Origin: Dryococelus australis
Taxonomy: Eukaryota; Arthropoda; Insecta; Phasmatodea; Phasmatidae
NCBI GenBank assembly: GCA_029891345.1
Contig: CM057003.1
Location: forward strand, 8,746,209-8,810,208
Direction of reading: 5' to 3'
DNA: 64,000 bases
Under the pieces are notes generated by a model. That model ran no database searches. It was given only the letters and a program-made list of their open reading frames with translations, and had not been told where the DNA came from. Position numbers and translations under genes: made by a program. Below, piece after piece: positions 10,895 through 23,227 of the stretch. Each line of letters starts with the position of its first letter. The stretch's first letter is position 1.

Positions 10895-13800
10895 GGAATG
10901 CTTAATATTCACTATCGGATTATAGTTATGTCTTATATACACAATGATGGCGTAACAGAAAATGTGTACTAACACACTGAAACCAAGCGTGTTTAAGTGT
11001 ATTAATCAGCGCAACGTTTTAAACGGCTATGTCTGCCTAAAATTGCTCACGTTGAAGAATATTTTCGTAACAGGAACCAAAACAATGTAGCTGATGAAAC
11101 CAGTATAAAAGTATAGCCGAAAATATTACTTTGTCCTGCCATGAACTGAACATAATGCAGGTAAATTATCTCTAAACTTTATGCGCTAAAATATTTCAAA
11201 ATGAGATCACACTGCACGCTCAGTTGCAGGGATATTTGTACAAGAATGACTGAAAGCTTTCCAAATGCCTTATTGGATTGTTTGGCCTAGTTACGGAGCA
11301 GAAATATATACGCTCGCTCGACCAGGTCCGGGTCAGCTTTCAAGAAGCAAGCTACTGTCTGCGCCAGACCTTGTGGCACTTGTGTGAACGTGGGAGCGGG
11401 GGTTTGTTGGGGAGAGTTGAAACAACTACGTATGCGGCTCTGGCTTTGTAGCATCCGACCTAGAAACATTACTCCACCACACGCATTTTAACTGCTGATT
11501 TCGATTTCAATAGATGTCGGTGAATGTTTAAGAATACATAAGAAGGCTATTTATATAATTGAAAGGGAAGTAGTAAAAAGTATGAGTAGGTGTTATGACC
11601 GCGAGGCTAAATAGGTATAAGTGTTAAGGAATGCCGATCAACAAAGCAGCTGATAGGGTTACCAACTATTCTGGCATCAGTAACAGGTTTATCCAAAGGG
11701 TTAATGAAGGTTTGTTGTACGGTAGTCCATAAATATCACCGTGTTTGATATCACGAGTGCTACATATGAATATGATAAAGTTATTGTAAATTTATTCCTG
11801 TTCTGACTTGCACAACTAAACATAATAAACGGTGAATAAAAGGTTAGAAATAAAAGGGTTACAAATCAGAATGGACATCCCTGTACGACATTTTGGAACT
11901 CTGGCTCAGTATAATTTCATTTGACTGCATGTCATATTATTCATCTTTAAAACGTACCTCCACTCTCTCAACCCTTTACGTCAGTATAACCTCTACAGTT
12001 TTGGAAGAGAGATTTTTGTAGATGTGTTATGAAGAAAATTCAATTCTCTATCTCTATAAGTGTATTTCTTACAGACATTGAATACAGTCTTCTGACGGTT
12101 AAAATTTCGTTTTTTGGTCAACCAATTTGGACTAAACTTAGAAAATGCTATACTTTATCCCGCAAGGAAGGTAATTCTTAGAACAAACATTTATTTAGTA
12201 AATGTTTATATGTGCGAATGTTTCGTGTGTAGAACAGTCCAAGATAACGCAAGTATCAAATTGGGATATATTTTGGTTATTTTGTAGTTGTGGGATTGAC
12301 AACGATTTATAACTACATATATATATAATGTTTGACTATCATGACTTTACACTTTTCGTAATGGTGCTATAATACACACATGGAACATGCAAGCACTTTT
12401 ATTTAACTTCAGTTCGTACATAATTGAAAATAAAAACTGAGTTACGACTTAATACGTAATATTTATTGAGATTTTGGTGCATACATCCATATATTAAATG
12501 CAACAGGCATCAAGAAGTGCTCACTTTAATGGGAATATTTTCCTTCGAAATATATTTAGTAGCTCGCTGCATGTGTTCTATTTGTGTCATTACTTTTTTA
12601 AAGGTGAATATTTTGAGTATTTTTAAATTACCGTAGATCTTTCAAGAGACTATAATCACTCCCGCAGATAATATTGTAGTAATTTCGTCTTATAACACTT
12701 TAATAATCAATAACTATTTCCTGTAATCCAAATTTGGTTAAGACATGTCGGGTAATCATCACGGTGCATGTAAATAGGCTTTTACTTTATGTACGGAACA
12801 AAATTGTTTAACTTTTCTGCATTATTATCACGTGGAACAGGATAACTGCGCGGAAATGTATTGAAGACAAGCGAAACTTTACACAGTTATAGACGTAATC
12901 CACATTTCCATTGGATCACAGTTAACAAGGCTCACTCAGGAATGTGTGAAGCTAATACGACACTTGCAAGAAAAGACTTTTGGGAACACGTGCTGTGTGT
13001 TTTGGAGTAATATTGGCCACTTACTGGAGTAGCACGCAGTGAATATACAGTAGTTGATTCAGTATTCATTGGACTGTGAAGTCTAGACTTCAGACCGTTG
13101 ATTCCGACACACTTCATGAATGGTCTCTAATTATCTTACATATGAAAACATTATTTTACATAATGCATAATTTAATGTTTTTAGTTATTATCACTTATTT
13201 TCAGATATCTTGTTTGTGTTGGCAAGGGGATTTATAACGTAATACCTCATTTCAAATTTCAAATTATGCATGATTTGGAAGTCGTTTTTTCTAGTGTTTC
13301 AGTGTGGTCTGTTCAAATTTATCATTTACTATTTGTTTCTCAGATGTGATAAAAGCTATTTCATAATTCCGATGATTTTCACCACTAATTTATATTAAGT
13401 GCAATACATATAGTGTGTTGGAATATATTCGGACTAAAGTAGAAATATTATTCGTGTTTTGTATGCTTTTTCCTCCAAAGCCACGTTCCCTGCAGCAGTT
13501 AGCCAGGCCCACTCCGCGGCACGCGCCTGTGACTTGGGAAGGGGCTGACAGCCGATCATAACCGAACTGGGACTTAGAAATATTTTCAGCTACACGAGAT
13601 CACTCATTTTTTTGTGACGAGAAGTGTACATTACGTCATCATGTGACCTTGTATAAACTGGCAAATATAAGTGGTCCCAATAATAACTATTGAATGCGAA
13701 AGTGATTTATATAATGATTTGTATAGAAACTGATTGTATTCTTTTTAATTAGGTTTATATGAACGTCTTTTTTAGAGTGTTTCTATGTATTGTAGAAATA

Positions 13801-14620
13801 GGAAATACTACACAAAAAAACATGTAAGTATAAACTTGTTATCTTGGTGTTAACATTTGACATATTAGCTTAAATCATTAATTTAAATAATTTCAACACT
13901 TTAAATAAACATTTGTTGGTTAATTAAGGGATATGTAATTAAATGAATAAAAAGTTTTAGTGTTTTAATTAAAAATCATGCATAATGTAATAAAATTGGT
14001 TGACACGAGAAAGCAGTTAATTTTTCTGTTAACATTTTTCCAAATCATATTCGAAAAACTCAGTTGTTAACAAGATATCATTTTTAAAAATGCCTGATAG
14101 TTTCCACTTAAGAATTATAAAATCTAAGTTATTCTACAAATTTTTTACAATTAAACGCTCTACTTAACTGCTTTTATAGAAATGTCTAATTTGAGACGTG
14201 TATGATATCTCTAAGTGAAAAGTAAAATTGTAGGTTATTCGGCGAGACAAGCAATATACTAAAGCCCTGAAATACCCTTTTGAAGTATATGGATATTTAA
14301 ATACGTTGATTTTACTAATCCAAATTGAAATATAAGAGGCGAATATGTTGCAAAATTTTGCCGACACGAGTAAATTTTCGTTAAAATCGCACTTCCTTGC
14401 TCCTGTCGCATATTATTGAATTTCCATAACCTCACTACACCCATACGTTATGAGTAAGCATTTATAGAGTTCTAAATACTCTACCCAATATTTTAAATTC
14501 AAAGACACTGTTAAGTTAAAATAAAAACGTAGTTGGAGGGGGAGTGTAGTACTATTTTCAATCCATTCTTTTAATTATTCTTCAATCTACATTCTACTAC
14601 AACTGAAATAAATATGTGAC
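10895..14620. other. 3.7 kb without recognised gene or element
   Basis: AT-rich DNA with no repeat that I can tie to another part of the window, except the short similarity near 11352 to 10085. A motif at about 12119 (CAACCAATTTGGACTAAACT) weakly resembles the motif of the 7.3-8.0 kb tandem repeat. A GC-richer patch lies at 13490-13570. Open frames are all under 70 codons and unrecognised. Confidence 0.5.
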
Positions 14621-14905
14621 TATAGTGCATTTGCAGTTTTTTCTAATTTTTTTTTAATCAAGCCTATTGAAAAATCACCTCATGTATGACGTGTTTGATT
14701 GTTTCCAAAATATGTAATTTATCACAAGCGTTTTATACTTCTATCAACATAAAAGTATTTTTCTTTTGGTTCAATCGAATTGATTCTTAAATGTAATATA
14801 TAAATTATAGTAATTCGATAATAATTCATATTATTAAAAGCAGGGAGAAAATAAGTGTGTTGGTAGCGCCTAGGAAGAAATAGCTTTCATGCAAAATAAT
14901 ATATG
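14621..14905 (-). mobile_element. MITE family B, 5'-truncated copy
   Basis: On the minus strand this matches the right two-thirds of the full copies at 32513-32936 and 55316-55744. It includes a TATAAAACGCTTGTGATAAA block, AACAATCAAACACGTCATAC, and a terminal sequence that begins TATAGTGCATTTGCAGTTTT when read inward from 14621. The left third of the family is missing. Inferred to be non-autonomous because it has no coding capacity. Confidence 0.8.
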
Positions 14906-14956
14906 ATAGTAAAATATATAAATAAACTCGGAGAATATGGTAGAAATCCGGGCCGC

Positions 14957-14972
14957 GGGGGGGGGGGGGGGG
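14957..14972. repeat. G16 homopolymer
   Basis: Run of 16 G within CGC(G)nACG. One of several long G/C runs in an otherwise AT-rich window. Confidence 0.95.
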
Positions 14973-15816
14973 ACGTACTCCATTGCAGCTTCTGCTCATT
15001 TGACCTTAAGATTCCGAGTCTGATACATTTCAGCCCACCAGGGTTTGATAGCACGGATCTTAGATGCTTCTTACCAGGCACGCATTAATATAGAAAAGTT
15101 GAAGATCGATGTGGTAAACTAATTTATCCAGCAGCTAACGAATATAAGTGTGTTAGACGACGGGTAACGAGAAATAGAGACGAAATTCGGCCATGCATAT
15201 TGATTGAAGTCTGAAGTCTGCTCTTCCCCGAGCTAATAAAACTTGCGGGAACTATATGGGGCTGCAGCGAAGAACGCGAGGGAAAACCACCCTTGGTTAT
15301 GAGCCGGAAGATCCTCAGAAGTAAGGTCCTTAATATTTTATACAAGAAGTTTTCATGGAGCCAGTGTATCTTCTCGGGCCACTCCGTCTCGAGCGGGGAA
15401 AATAGATCGCCCCCCTTCTCTCAAGTCGGGGGAAATGTATCGTAGGTTGGTATAGTTTTTGATTCATCGACGTAAACGAATTGGACAAAAAATGCGTTCA
15501 TCCTTCATGCTGCGGACACCGTATTGTCGGAGAGGAGCAATAAAACTTTGTAGCAAAGGAGGTTGGTCCCATGGTTCCAAGTGCACGGTAATTCCTTAGA
15601 CGAAACTAATAAAACGGGTTTATCGTCGCTGGTCTGACGTTACCCCGGCCTCGCCGTAAAAATAAAATACCTGTCTGGCTAGCACCGTGAACTAGAAATA
15701 CCCCCGAGGTGAAAAATTTGCTTCGGTACGACCGCGCCGAGGTTCATTACAGCTGACTGCACTCGCACTGCAGCTGAATTTACTGCATCGCCGTGAGATG
15801 CGATCTTCTCGTTCGG
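14973..15816. other. GC-richer unique sequence, no gene recognised
   Basis: CpG-containing sequence of higher GC than its surroundings, especially 15130-15815. No repeat copy elsewhere in the window and no recognisable protein. It could be an exon of an unrecognised gene, a regulatory island, or a low-copy element. Confidence 0.4.
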
Positions 15817-15820
15817 TATA

Positions 15821-16031
15821 GGCTGTTCACGGTAAAGTCAGCTTTTTTGAGGGCCCTCGTTACTTTTTAATTTCAGTCGTATTTGATCCTCGAACTACCT
15901 TTGCAAATAAATACTGCCAAGTGAGTAATAAGCACTTTGTATATTCCCTCTAGGACTAAAATAAAATACATTTATTGACTATTATTCGAAATAGAGGGCG
16001 TACAAACGTGCTCACTTTACAGTGAATAGCC
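15821..16031 (+). mobile_element. Short family A-type MITE, 211 bp
   Basis: Left end GGCTGTTCACGGTAAAGTCA; right end GTGCTCACTTTACAGTGAAT then AGCC, an imperfect inverted repeat. TATA occurs directly outside both ends (15817-15820 and 16032-16035) and may be a target duplication or part of the terminus. The interior differs from the ~410-bp family A copies, so this is either a deletion derivative or a relative sharing only termini. Confidence 0.75.
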
Positions 16032-16320
16032 TATATTACTGCTAACTGCCATATTGAATGCCAGAGTATGTAGTTGCATTTTCAATGATCAAATAGTAGT
16101 TTTTCTGCTCCACGAACTAAAAGCTCTTTCTTCTCTTCTCTCTTCATCGTGCAGCTTACGTGGAAGTATTCTATATTCTCCACATTGATTACAGTTCCTG
16201 GTGTTTTTCTAAACAATTTATTTTTAACGGGTGATTTAATTCTAGCATTTAAAAGATATATTACTAACTTGTAGCACTTAATTTCTTAACTCGACTATTA
16301 ATACATTTATGATTCCAACA

Positions 16321-16736
16321 GGTTGTTCACGGTAAAATGAGCACATTTGAATGCCCTGCTTAAGATCTACCTGTATGCATCTTGTGTATTTTTCTCGCCT
16401 TATGTAAAATCAACATTATCATGGGCCTCATAACTTTAATTATTAATGTGTCGGTCAAGTGAAACAGGAAAATTTTTAGAAAAATTAATATATTTACAAA
16501 TCGGCATCATTTTACACTTCGATGCATGACAAAAAAAATAACGAAAGAAAATAATTGTAGTCATCACAAATTGTAACCTAACACTTTTTATTCGACTGGA
16601 ACTACTTCCTATCCATTGTTACCAACTGTGCAGGGTGCATGTCACTCAGTGCGCCCGTTAAAATATACGCAGGTAGGAGCAGTGACTTTTTTCTAATGTT
16701 GATTTCAAACGTGCTCACTTTAATGTGAACAGTCTT
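16321..16736 (+). mobile_element. MITE family A, full length
   Basis: Begins GGTTGTTCACGGTAAAATGA and ends with the inverted match AACGTGCTCACTTTAATGTG followed by AACAGTC. The interior carries the family hallmarks in order: AAGATCTACCTGTATGCA, the GTCGGTCAAGTGAAAC block, TTTTTATTCGAC, GTTACCAACTGTGCAGGG and AGTGACTTTTTTCTAATGTT. No coding capacity; presumed mobilised in trans. It is followed immediately by a family B fragment. Confidence 0.9.
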
Positions 16737-16965
16737 TACTAACATTTCTGAAGCCCTGTTACAGTTCTGCATTCAGGATAATCCTGCGCCTCACGTTAAC
16801 GAAGTTTACCCGAGTCTGGAAAATTACACCGAAGTGACAGCGCACCGTATTCGTGCGCGCTCATTTCGAGGACATTTCGCATGAGAACTATTTCTTACTA
16901 GGCATTACCAACATATGACGAATAGGGACAAAATTATTTGGCAAAGACTTCATACTTAAGGGCTA
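16737..16965 (+). mobile_element. MITE family B, left half
   Basis: Matches the left half of the full copy at 32513-32936: TTCTGAAGCCCTGTTACAGT, then CTGCGCCTC, GAAAATTACACC, TCGTGCGCGC, and TTTCTTACTAGGCATTACCA. It is sandwiched between two family A copies in opposite orientation, and the right half of B is absent. Confidence 0.8.
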
Positions 16966-16970
16966 TTTAC

Positions 16971-17332
16971 GATAAAGCGAACACTACGCAAATGCCACTC
17001 AGTGACATTCGCGTAGTAAAGTTGGTAACGACAGATGGAAAGTAGTTCCATATCTTACGTCGAATAAAAGGTGTTAGGTAAACATGTGTTAGAACTTAAA
17101 TAATTTATTTTGCTTTCTGTTTATTTAATGCATCAAAATGTAAAAAATAGAAGATTAAAAAAATTACTTTTCTTATAATTTCGCAGTTTCACTTGACCAA
17201 CGCTTCAATAAAGCGATGAGGCTTGTAGCAATGTTAGTTTTACATAAGGTGGCATAATAGGGCCTACACCACGTGGATACAAGCAGACCTTAAGGAGAGC
17301 TTTCAAAAGTGCTCAGTTTGCCTTGAACAACC
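16971..17332 (-). mobile_element. MITE family A, minus orientation
   Basis: Left end GGCTATTTACGATAAAGCGA; right end AAAGTGCTCAGTTTGCCTTG then AACAACC. The interior is the reverse complement of the family order, with AAGTTGGTAACGACAGATGG, TACGTCGAATAAAAGG and TTTCACTTGACC. Opposite orientation to the copy at 16321-16736. A stretch near the left end, including the TTTTTTCTAAGG block, is missing. Confidence 0.88.
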
Positions 17333-17360
17333 TATAAAAAAGAATTTCACCTGCGTTGCA

Positions 17361-17621
17361 AATTATCGAGTATTTCACCACGTCGGATGCACGAACCGAG
17401 AACCAAATTATCGAGTATTTCACCACGTCGGATGCACGAACCGAGAACCAAATTCTCGAGTATTTCACCACGTCGGATGCACGAACCGAGAACCAAATTC
17501 TCGAGTATTTCACCACGTCGGATGCACGAACCGAGAACCAAATTATCGAGTATTTCACCACGTCGGATGCACGAACCGAGAACCAAATTCTCGAGTATTT
17601 CACCACGTCGGATGCACGAAG
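17361..17621. repeat. 45-bp tandem array, about 5.8 copies
   Basis: The unit starting AATT(A/C)TCGAGTATTTCACC repeats at 17361, 17406, 17451, 17496, 17541 and 17586. Copies are nearly identical. The main variant is A or C in AATT(A/C)TCGAG, in the order A, A, C, C, A, C; the C form makes CTCGAG. Since 45 is divisible by three and the unit lacks stops in several frames, four long overlapping frames stay open on both strands, so openness is not evidence for a protein. The array begins 29 bp after a family A terminus. Confidence 0.97.
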
Positions 17622-17639
17622 ACTTAGACTCGGCTAGAG

Positions 17640-18297
17640 TAATTTAAAAACATTCCCGCGAGCGACCGCCGGCAGAACGAACCCTCGCAATGTTGGCGCA
17701 GCGCCTTCTCCCTTCACGGATATAAATGATGGCGCCCATGATATATTTCTCTGTTACACGACTGTCCACGAAGACCGCTGGGTATTTACCTGTGACGAAC
17801 ATTTGCTCCTTTTTCTATCTTGGCGATGAATTTCATGGTCCTCCTACCACGATGTACTTTTAAAGGCAAATAATTGTTTTTTTTTTTTTTTTTTTACCCA
17901 CTTGAACTGTGTAACTGAAACTGATATTAGATATTCGTCGCGAGTCAAACGTGTGGAAGGGACACACACTCACGGGAATTTTGAAATCGAGGCATGGTGT
18001 TCAATCCATGGCTTCACTGAAGAAACCAATGGAACGAAAGAGCGGATTGCAGGATCGTTACAAATTCGCGGCAGTTTTAGTGATAACGGGACGAATAGAT
18101 TGTCTGGAAGGATGGCAGGACAGGAATGAAAGACTACTGTCAGAAGTTGGCAGGCGGTTGATGGGTCAACGGCGATGTCACGCATCTAACGACGACCGAG
18201 TATTGCAATGGTTAAGAGTTGTAAAAGCAACGAATTTTCATGACGAGCAATATTAACCCACTCTTCTTGCTACATCTGTTCAATTATTATAGGGACA
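17640..18297. other. GC-richer unique sequence, no gene recognised
   Basis: 17640-17800 is GC-rich and CpG-containing. A T-rich homopolymer of about 19 T lies at 17877-17895. A 101-codon plus-strand frame at 17951-18256 is the best open frame, but it matches no family I know and has no clear start context. Confidence 0.4.
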
Positions 18298-18395
18298 AGT
18301 ATATATGCATATGTACTACGTATATGTATGAAATAAATGTATGCATATGTATGTAAATTTGTGTATGTTTATATATGTATATGTATTTATAAATC
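18298..18395. repeat. ATGTAT-rich simple repeat
   Basis: Irregular run of ATGTAT/ATGCAT hexamers (TATGTATATG-type) without strict periodicity. Confidence 0.8.
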
Positions 18396-19770
18396 TATAA
18401 TACTATTACATACAACTTTTTCATGTTGGAATCCACCAGAATAATGAACACATGCACATTTTAGTTGCCTGGTGAATTTCAGAGCGCCAATTTTAAAGTA
18501 AGTTAAAAGTAGTGGTACCAGATTCCGTGCAAACATATATACACTATCTAACTAAAAGTACGCTATTCCAGACAATAATAAATTACTAATTATTAAATGC
18601 CTGTAAAAACCGCAAAACCTGTAACAAATAACGTATTGTATTTGAGACTATCTTCTCCGTTTACTTGCTCAAGAATGCTTGGGAGAAAAAAAAAAAAGAC
18701 ATCTGAAGAATCGCGCAATAACTAATTAGCCTATACAGTCGACACAATGTCTTATGTAAACGAGGTCTCCTCATCTTATTTGATGATTCCAAGGATTATG
18801 GACCAATATTCAATAAATATAGAAGAAACCAAAGTAACCAGAATAGCGTTGGAATGACTTACTAGTGTGAGAAGTTCTCTTACATTATTCATTATCTTCG
18901 TTATCGGTTCTTAATGTGACGGCACTATAAATTCGCATGATAGTGGGTAAGCTTTATATATCTAAATATTTGTTTCAAAATGTTTTCATTTCTTTTACAA
19001 TTCATGCAATATTGCTATGAAAAAAATATAAAAAAATTAGCGTTCTGCCAAACACGAGTCCACGAGAAAAAACGCGAAACGATTTCGGAATGATGACGTT
19101 CCCGCGTAATACTAGGCCCAATAGGATGGCTTCCGAAATCACCCAGTTCCGACTGCTATGCACCATTGCCCGCGAGAAAAGGTGAGGTAATTCTCTTCTA
19201 ACTGCCATCGTCGTCTCGGATTTTCCTCCGCGATTTTCGACCGAGACTCGTCGGCGAGGCGTCGAAAGATACAGGATGCGTTATGCTCCTCTGCCACACT
19301 GTCAAAATTTCGACGGGAACAACGTCTTTGAGATTAGACCGACACATGGCGGTGTAAGGAAGACGACAGCTGTGTGACGTTTATAAGATGATCCATTCCG
19401 GCACTATAACTTCGTCTCTAATAACACGATTCAAATAAGTATCATCTCATTAGATTGGGTATGCAACCAGGGTTCAAGCATGGCTGAGGCCATGCCCGAA
19501 ATGACAAATTCGTTATTTTATAATCCTTTGGTAAGTTTCAAATGCGAACTTTGTTGACGTTCACTTGTTTAGCACTACCGGCAACGCATTTTCACATTAA
19601 GAGTGGAAATATTTTTTCTCATATCAATTTACAGCTTAAAATGGACGTAATTTTTCTACAACAGTTACTGAAAAGCCGCGAATACGTATATAGTTATGAT
19701 GTTAATAAATTATGAAATGACGACTTAAGAAAATTTTTGGTTGCGAAATACATAAACAATGCACAACACT
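18396..19770. other. No gene recognised; GC-richer island at 19050-19390
   Basis: The island contains many CpGs and no copies elsewhere in the window. Its best open frame is 68 codons on the minus strand (19002-19208), unrecognised. Flanks are AT-rich. Confidence 0.4.
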
Positions 19771-19771
19771 T

Positions 19772-19905
19772 ACTTGCTTTTTTAAACATACCTAGTGTAT
19801 CTTTATACACTTATTTGCTTTTTAAAACATACCTAGTGTATCTTTATAGACTTATTTGCTTTTTAAAATATACCTAGCGTATCTTTATACACTTATTTTT
19901 TTAAA
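19772..19905. repeat. 41-bp tandem repeat, 3 copies
   Basis: CCTAGTGTATCTTTATA-type units begin at 19791, 19832 and 19873 (third has CCTAGCGTAT), each followed by CACTTATTTGCTTTTTAAAA-like sequence. Period 41 bp. Confidence 0.93.
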
Positions 19906-19980
19906 ATAAAACAATTCTAATTACTCAATCGTGTATATATTTTGAACGCCAAAACCAGCCTAGGAGACGTTATGTATAGA

Positions 19981-20028
19981 TGTGTGTATATATATATATA
20001 TACACACGTACATACATACACACATACG
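19981..20028. repeat. Self-complementary GT/AT/AC simple repeat
   Basis: TGTGTATATATATATATATA passes into TACACACGTACATACATACA, so the two halves are roughly complementary and could form a hairpin. Confidence 0.8.
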
Positions 20029-20982
20029 ACTTATAGACTAAGTCTATTCCGGGGAATGGTGTAGCCACCCATGAGTGTGTAGCTAAAGCAGATGTTTATT
20101 CCTCGTAGTACAGCCAGAATGAGAGAGAAATCTTTTGAATTTCTTGATAATGCGTTATTAAACGAAAAACTGTATATTTATTTTTTTCCGTATATCAACC
20201 CTTATCCAGTTTAACCTCAGAGGAAGTAGCAAGGAATTCTTTCTTTGTTTGCCTTACAGGTTTTAACGGGCGTGCACAACTAAGTGTAATGTATTGGGGC
20301 AGTATAATCAAATGTACACCGGGGGCTGAAGTTTAATTTGTTCGCGGATAAATGCGCAAAATATTCAATTCGCGAAATATCAAGGTCTCTAGAAATCATC
20401 TTCCAACTTCGTTACAGAATACACGTGTTGACGGTGTAACAGCGGCTTGAGGTACGCTGAAGAATACGTAATAGAGTTGCCTGGAAGATGTGATGGATGA
20501 AGGGGAGGGGATGGACGGAGAAGAGATGTGCGTACGCATCATCCCGTTCGCGCAGTTACGACCATGAACGTTCTCCGTTGTGAGTAGTTCCACGCAATAA
20601 ACCGTTATAAATTGTAGTTGTTCCGGTCGTTACCGCCACGGAGTTTCGGGAGAGAAAAAAAATCCTTCCCCTTACCTTAACTTGATTTTTTTTTTTTTTT
20701 TTTTTGCGTTGAGGCACACGGGTTGCACATGGTGGCAGTCAGGGCGTGCGACATCTGGCCGCGTCTTCGGTCCTCTACAGTTTCCGTTGTTCGCAGGGGA
20801 GGAATGATACTTGCCAATACACCACTCCTTCTCCCCCCCCCTCACAATCCATACTTCATGGTTTGCCTCTTTCTCTGTTTCGCGATTTCTCAGCCGGGCA
20901 CCTTGGAAACAGTTTGCGCCTGCTAGGAGACACATATGCAACCCTCTCAATAGCTAAACACTGTAGGATGATGGTATCAAAA
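20029..20982. other. No gene recognised
   Basis: Contains a GC-richer patch at 20395-20590, a T tract of about 21 at 20685-20705 and a C9 tract at 20833-20841. Open frames of 65-92 codons overlap on both strands around 20700-20990 and are unrecognised. Confidence 0.45.
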
Positions 20983-21384
20983 GGCTGTTTACGATAGTGA
21001 GCACTTTTGAAATCAACCTTAGGAAAATGTCACTGCCCCTAACTCCATATATTTTAACGGGCGCACTGATTGGCATGCGCCTAGTAAAGTTGGTAACGTT
21101 GAAGGGGAACGTCGAATAAAAATTGTTTGAGTAACCATTTGTGATAACTTAAATTATTTCTTTAGCTTACTGTTTTTTTTTTAACGTACCAAAGTGTAAA
21201 AATTAATAGATTTGTAACACATTTGCTTCTCTAATAATTCTACAGTTTCACCTGACCGACGCATGAATAAAGTGATGAGGCCCATTGCAATAATAATATT
21301 ACATAATGTGGAGGAATATACAAAGTGCGTACAAGTAGATCCTAAGCAGGGCTTTAAAAGTGCTCATTTTACCGTGAACATCCT
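20983..21384 (-). mobile_element. MITE family A, minus orientation
   Basis: Starts GGCTGTTTACGATAGTGAGC and ends AAGTGCTCATTTTACCGTGA then ACATCC. The interior includes ATCAACCTTAGGAAAATGTC, AAAGTTGGTAACG, GTCGAATAAAAATTG and TTTCACCTGACCGACGCATG. TATA follows the right end. Near full length at about 402 bp. Confidence 0.92.
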
Positions 21385-21589
21385 ATATCAAGAACAAGCC
21401 TCGACTCCTACCAGTGATAATATAATTTGTTTTGTCACTAAACGATATGCACAGCCCTAATTAAAAATTATAATTTGATATAGTAGCTACTTATGATATA
21501 CGTGTGTTTATTTAATTCAAATCAAGTCTTTAAAAATCTTAAAATACATTATTAAAGATGTTTTCGAGTCCCCCGGAATAGGGACATCG

Positions 21590-21784
21590 CCTTGGTAAAC
21601 GTACACTATATGTTTAATAATTGGGAAAGGGCTCAGCCAGAGGCTGGATTAAGGAACAATCCCAGCCTACGCCTGGAGTTATTTCGCTAAAACCGTGGGA
21701 AAAGCGAATTCAGGATGGTTAGACCGTGGACCGAATCCGGATCCTCGCGAGTTTACCATTGCGCAATCTGCCGCGCCACCAGTA
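21590..21784 (-). mobile_element. tRNA-derived SINE (third family)
   Basis: On the minus strand the head reads GGCGCGGCAGATTGCGCAAT with an A-box-like GCGCAATGGTAAAC, then a B-box-like GGATTCGGTCC at about 21731-21741. The body includes GAATTCGCTTTTCCCACGG, CTCCAGGCGTAGGCTGGGAT, AATCCAGCCTCTGGCTGAGC and GGCGATGTCCCTATTCCGGG. This order of a tRNA-like head and unrelated body is typical of SINEs. The body differs from SINE1 and SINE2. Only one copy is in the window, so the end points are approximate. Confidence 0.72.
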
Positions 21785-22973
21785 TAAATGATATATTCAA
21801 TATAGCCTTTATCCATGAAATACCCGATACAAAATCTCTAAAGAAGAAGTGAAACTCGTGGTTCAATTCTCATTGCTTTATATTGCACTAGTTGAAAATT
21901 ACACATGAAGTAGCTGTCTTACGCCTACAGACGACGCGACGTTTGATAATGAGTTAGTGTCGTCTAGTTCGCCCGTACTTATTAGCTCAAATCAGAAATT
22001 TTTCCCAAGTAACCTGGGGCTTATTTTCCTTCTAAGATTAACGTGAACTGATTAGTTGACTGAAACACCGATTCACGAGATCGTAAACGAACGAACTGTG
22101 AATATCCATGAGCATATTCCAACACAACCAGGAAATGAGATACTGGGATATTTTGTTTAAGGAAGACCTGTGTTGAATTTACGTATCTGAAACGGGGATC
22201 GAAGTCCACTTGGGGGGAAAAAAAAAAATCTATTCCAATGCATCCGATCGATATAGAATCTTCAACATTAAGCATATCACCTCTTCGCCAAGTACATTCC
22301 GTCCGATAACAAACAGCCCCAAAATGAGAACATCTGACATTTCAACAGCCAGGACTATACCTCTCCAACCACAAATGTGTTCGACATCAAAAACCATATC
22401 TTCCCAAGATCAAATTTCTTAGGAGACTGGAGTCAATATGCGTCTCAGGGAACTGAATCAAGAGCGCGGACTTCATTGCAATACTGGGATTGGAATAAAC
22501 CAGACCACGACTGGGGTCGTGGTTATGTGCCATTATAAGAAGCAATCGTGAACGTACGACAGTAAAGGACGGTGAATGGCATGGACAGAGCAAAAATCCA
22601 TCTGCGGGAAGAAAGTGCAAAATTTCATGCAAAGAAACAGGGAAACGATGGAGGAACCAATGATTGTATGCGATGGTTTTACTTTGTTCATCACGCCGGT
22701 TTTAGCTTCATCGTGGCGAAGAAAGTTTTTCAAAGAAATACGCTTCCTTTACACTGGCAACGTCTCGTTTTCCAGGTAATTCTTAACAAGGATCTCGTTT
22801 TCTCGGCAGTGATGCACACTTCCGTCTTCCCACGGGCCCCGGAAGCAATGGTGATTTTCTTTCACCGGCGGCAGCTCGAAATAACTACCGACGTGGCTGC
22901 TACCTAGTTCTGGTAAACGTATAGAATCGACCGATCCCGTGTGAATCAACAAGAAGTCACCTCAAAATGTTGA
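21785..22973. other. No gene recognised
   Basis: Mixed-composition unique sequence. The longest open frame is 111 codons on the plus strand (22572-22907), overlapped by shorter frames on both strands; none resembles a known family. No splice or start context persuaded me it is an exon. Confidence 0.4.
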
Positions 22974-23227
22974 GGCGCCGCCGTGGCTGAGCGGTTGGAC
23001 TGCTCGCCTCCCATCAAAGCGAACCTGGTTCATTCCCCCGGCCGGGTCACTCCCGGATTTTCGCAAGTGGGAATAGTGCCGGATAATGCCGCTGGTCAGC
23101 GGGTTTTCTCGGGGATCTGCCGTTTCCCCCGCCCTTGTGTTCCGGCGCTGCTCCATTCTCGTCTCATTTCACCCTCAACCTCGTTGTTAAGAGCCGCCCA
23201 AATCTCCCAACTCAACTCTAAATTTTG
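22974..23227 (+). mobile_element. SINE1 reference copy, tRNA-derived, full length
   Basis: Best preserved copy. The head has the A-box TGGCTGAGCGG (22984-22994), followed about 40 bp on by a B-box-like CTGGTTCATTCCC. The body has TTTTCGCAAGTGGGAATAGT, GCCGGATAATGCCGCTGGTC, GGGTTTTCTCGGGGATCTGC, GGCGCTGCTCCATTC and the 3' block TTGTTAAGAGCCGCCCAAAT, ending in a CTCAACTCTAAATTTT tail. A and B boxes would form an internal Pol III promoter. No coding capacity; SINEs of this type are retrotransposed by a partner LINE, which is not in this window. Confidence 0.93.

Noticed and set aside
17313..17647. Overlapping open frames on both strands with 15-residue repeats
   Set aside because: They follow from a 45-bp array lacking stop codons in several frames; a real protein would use one frame.
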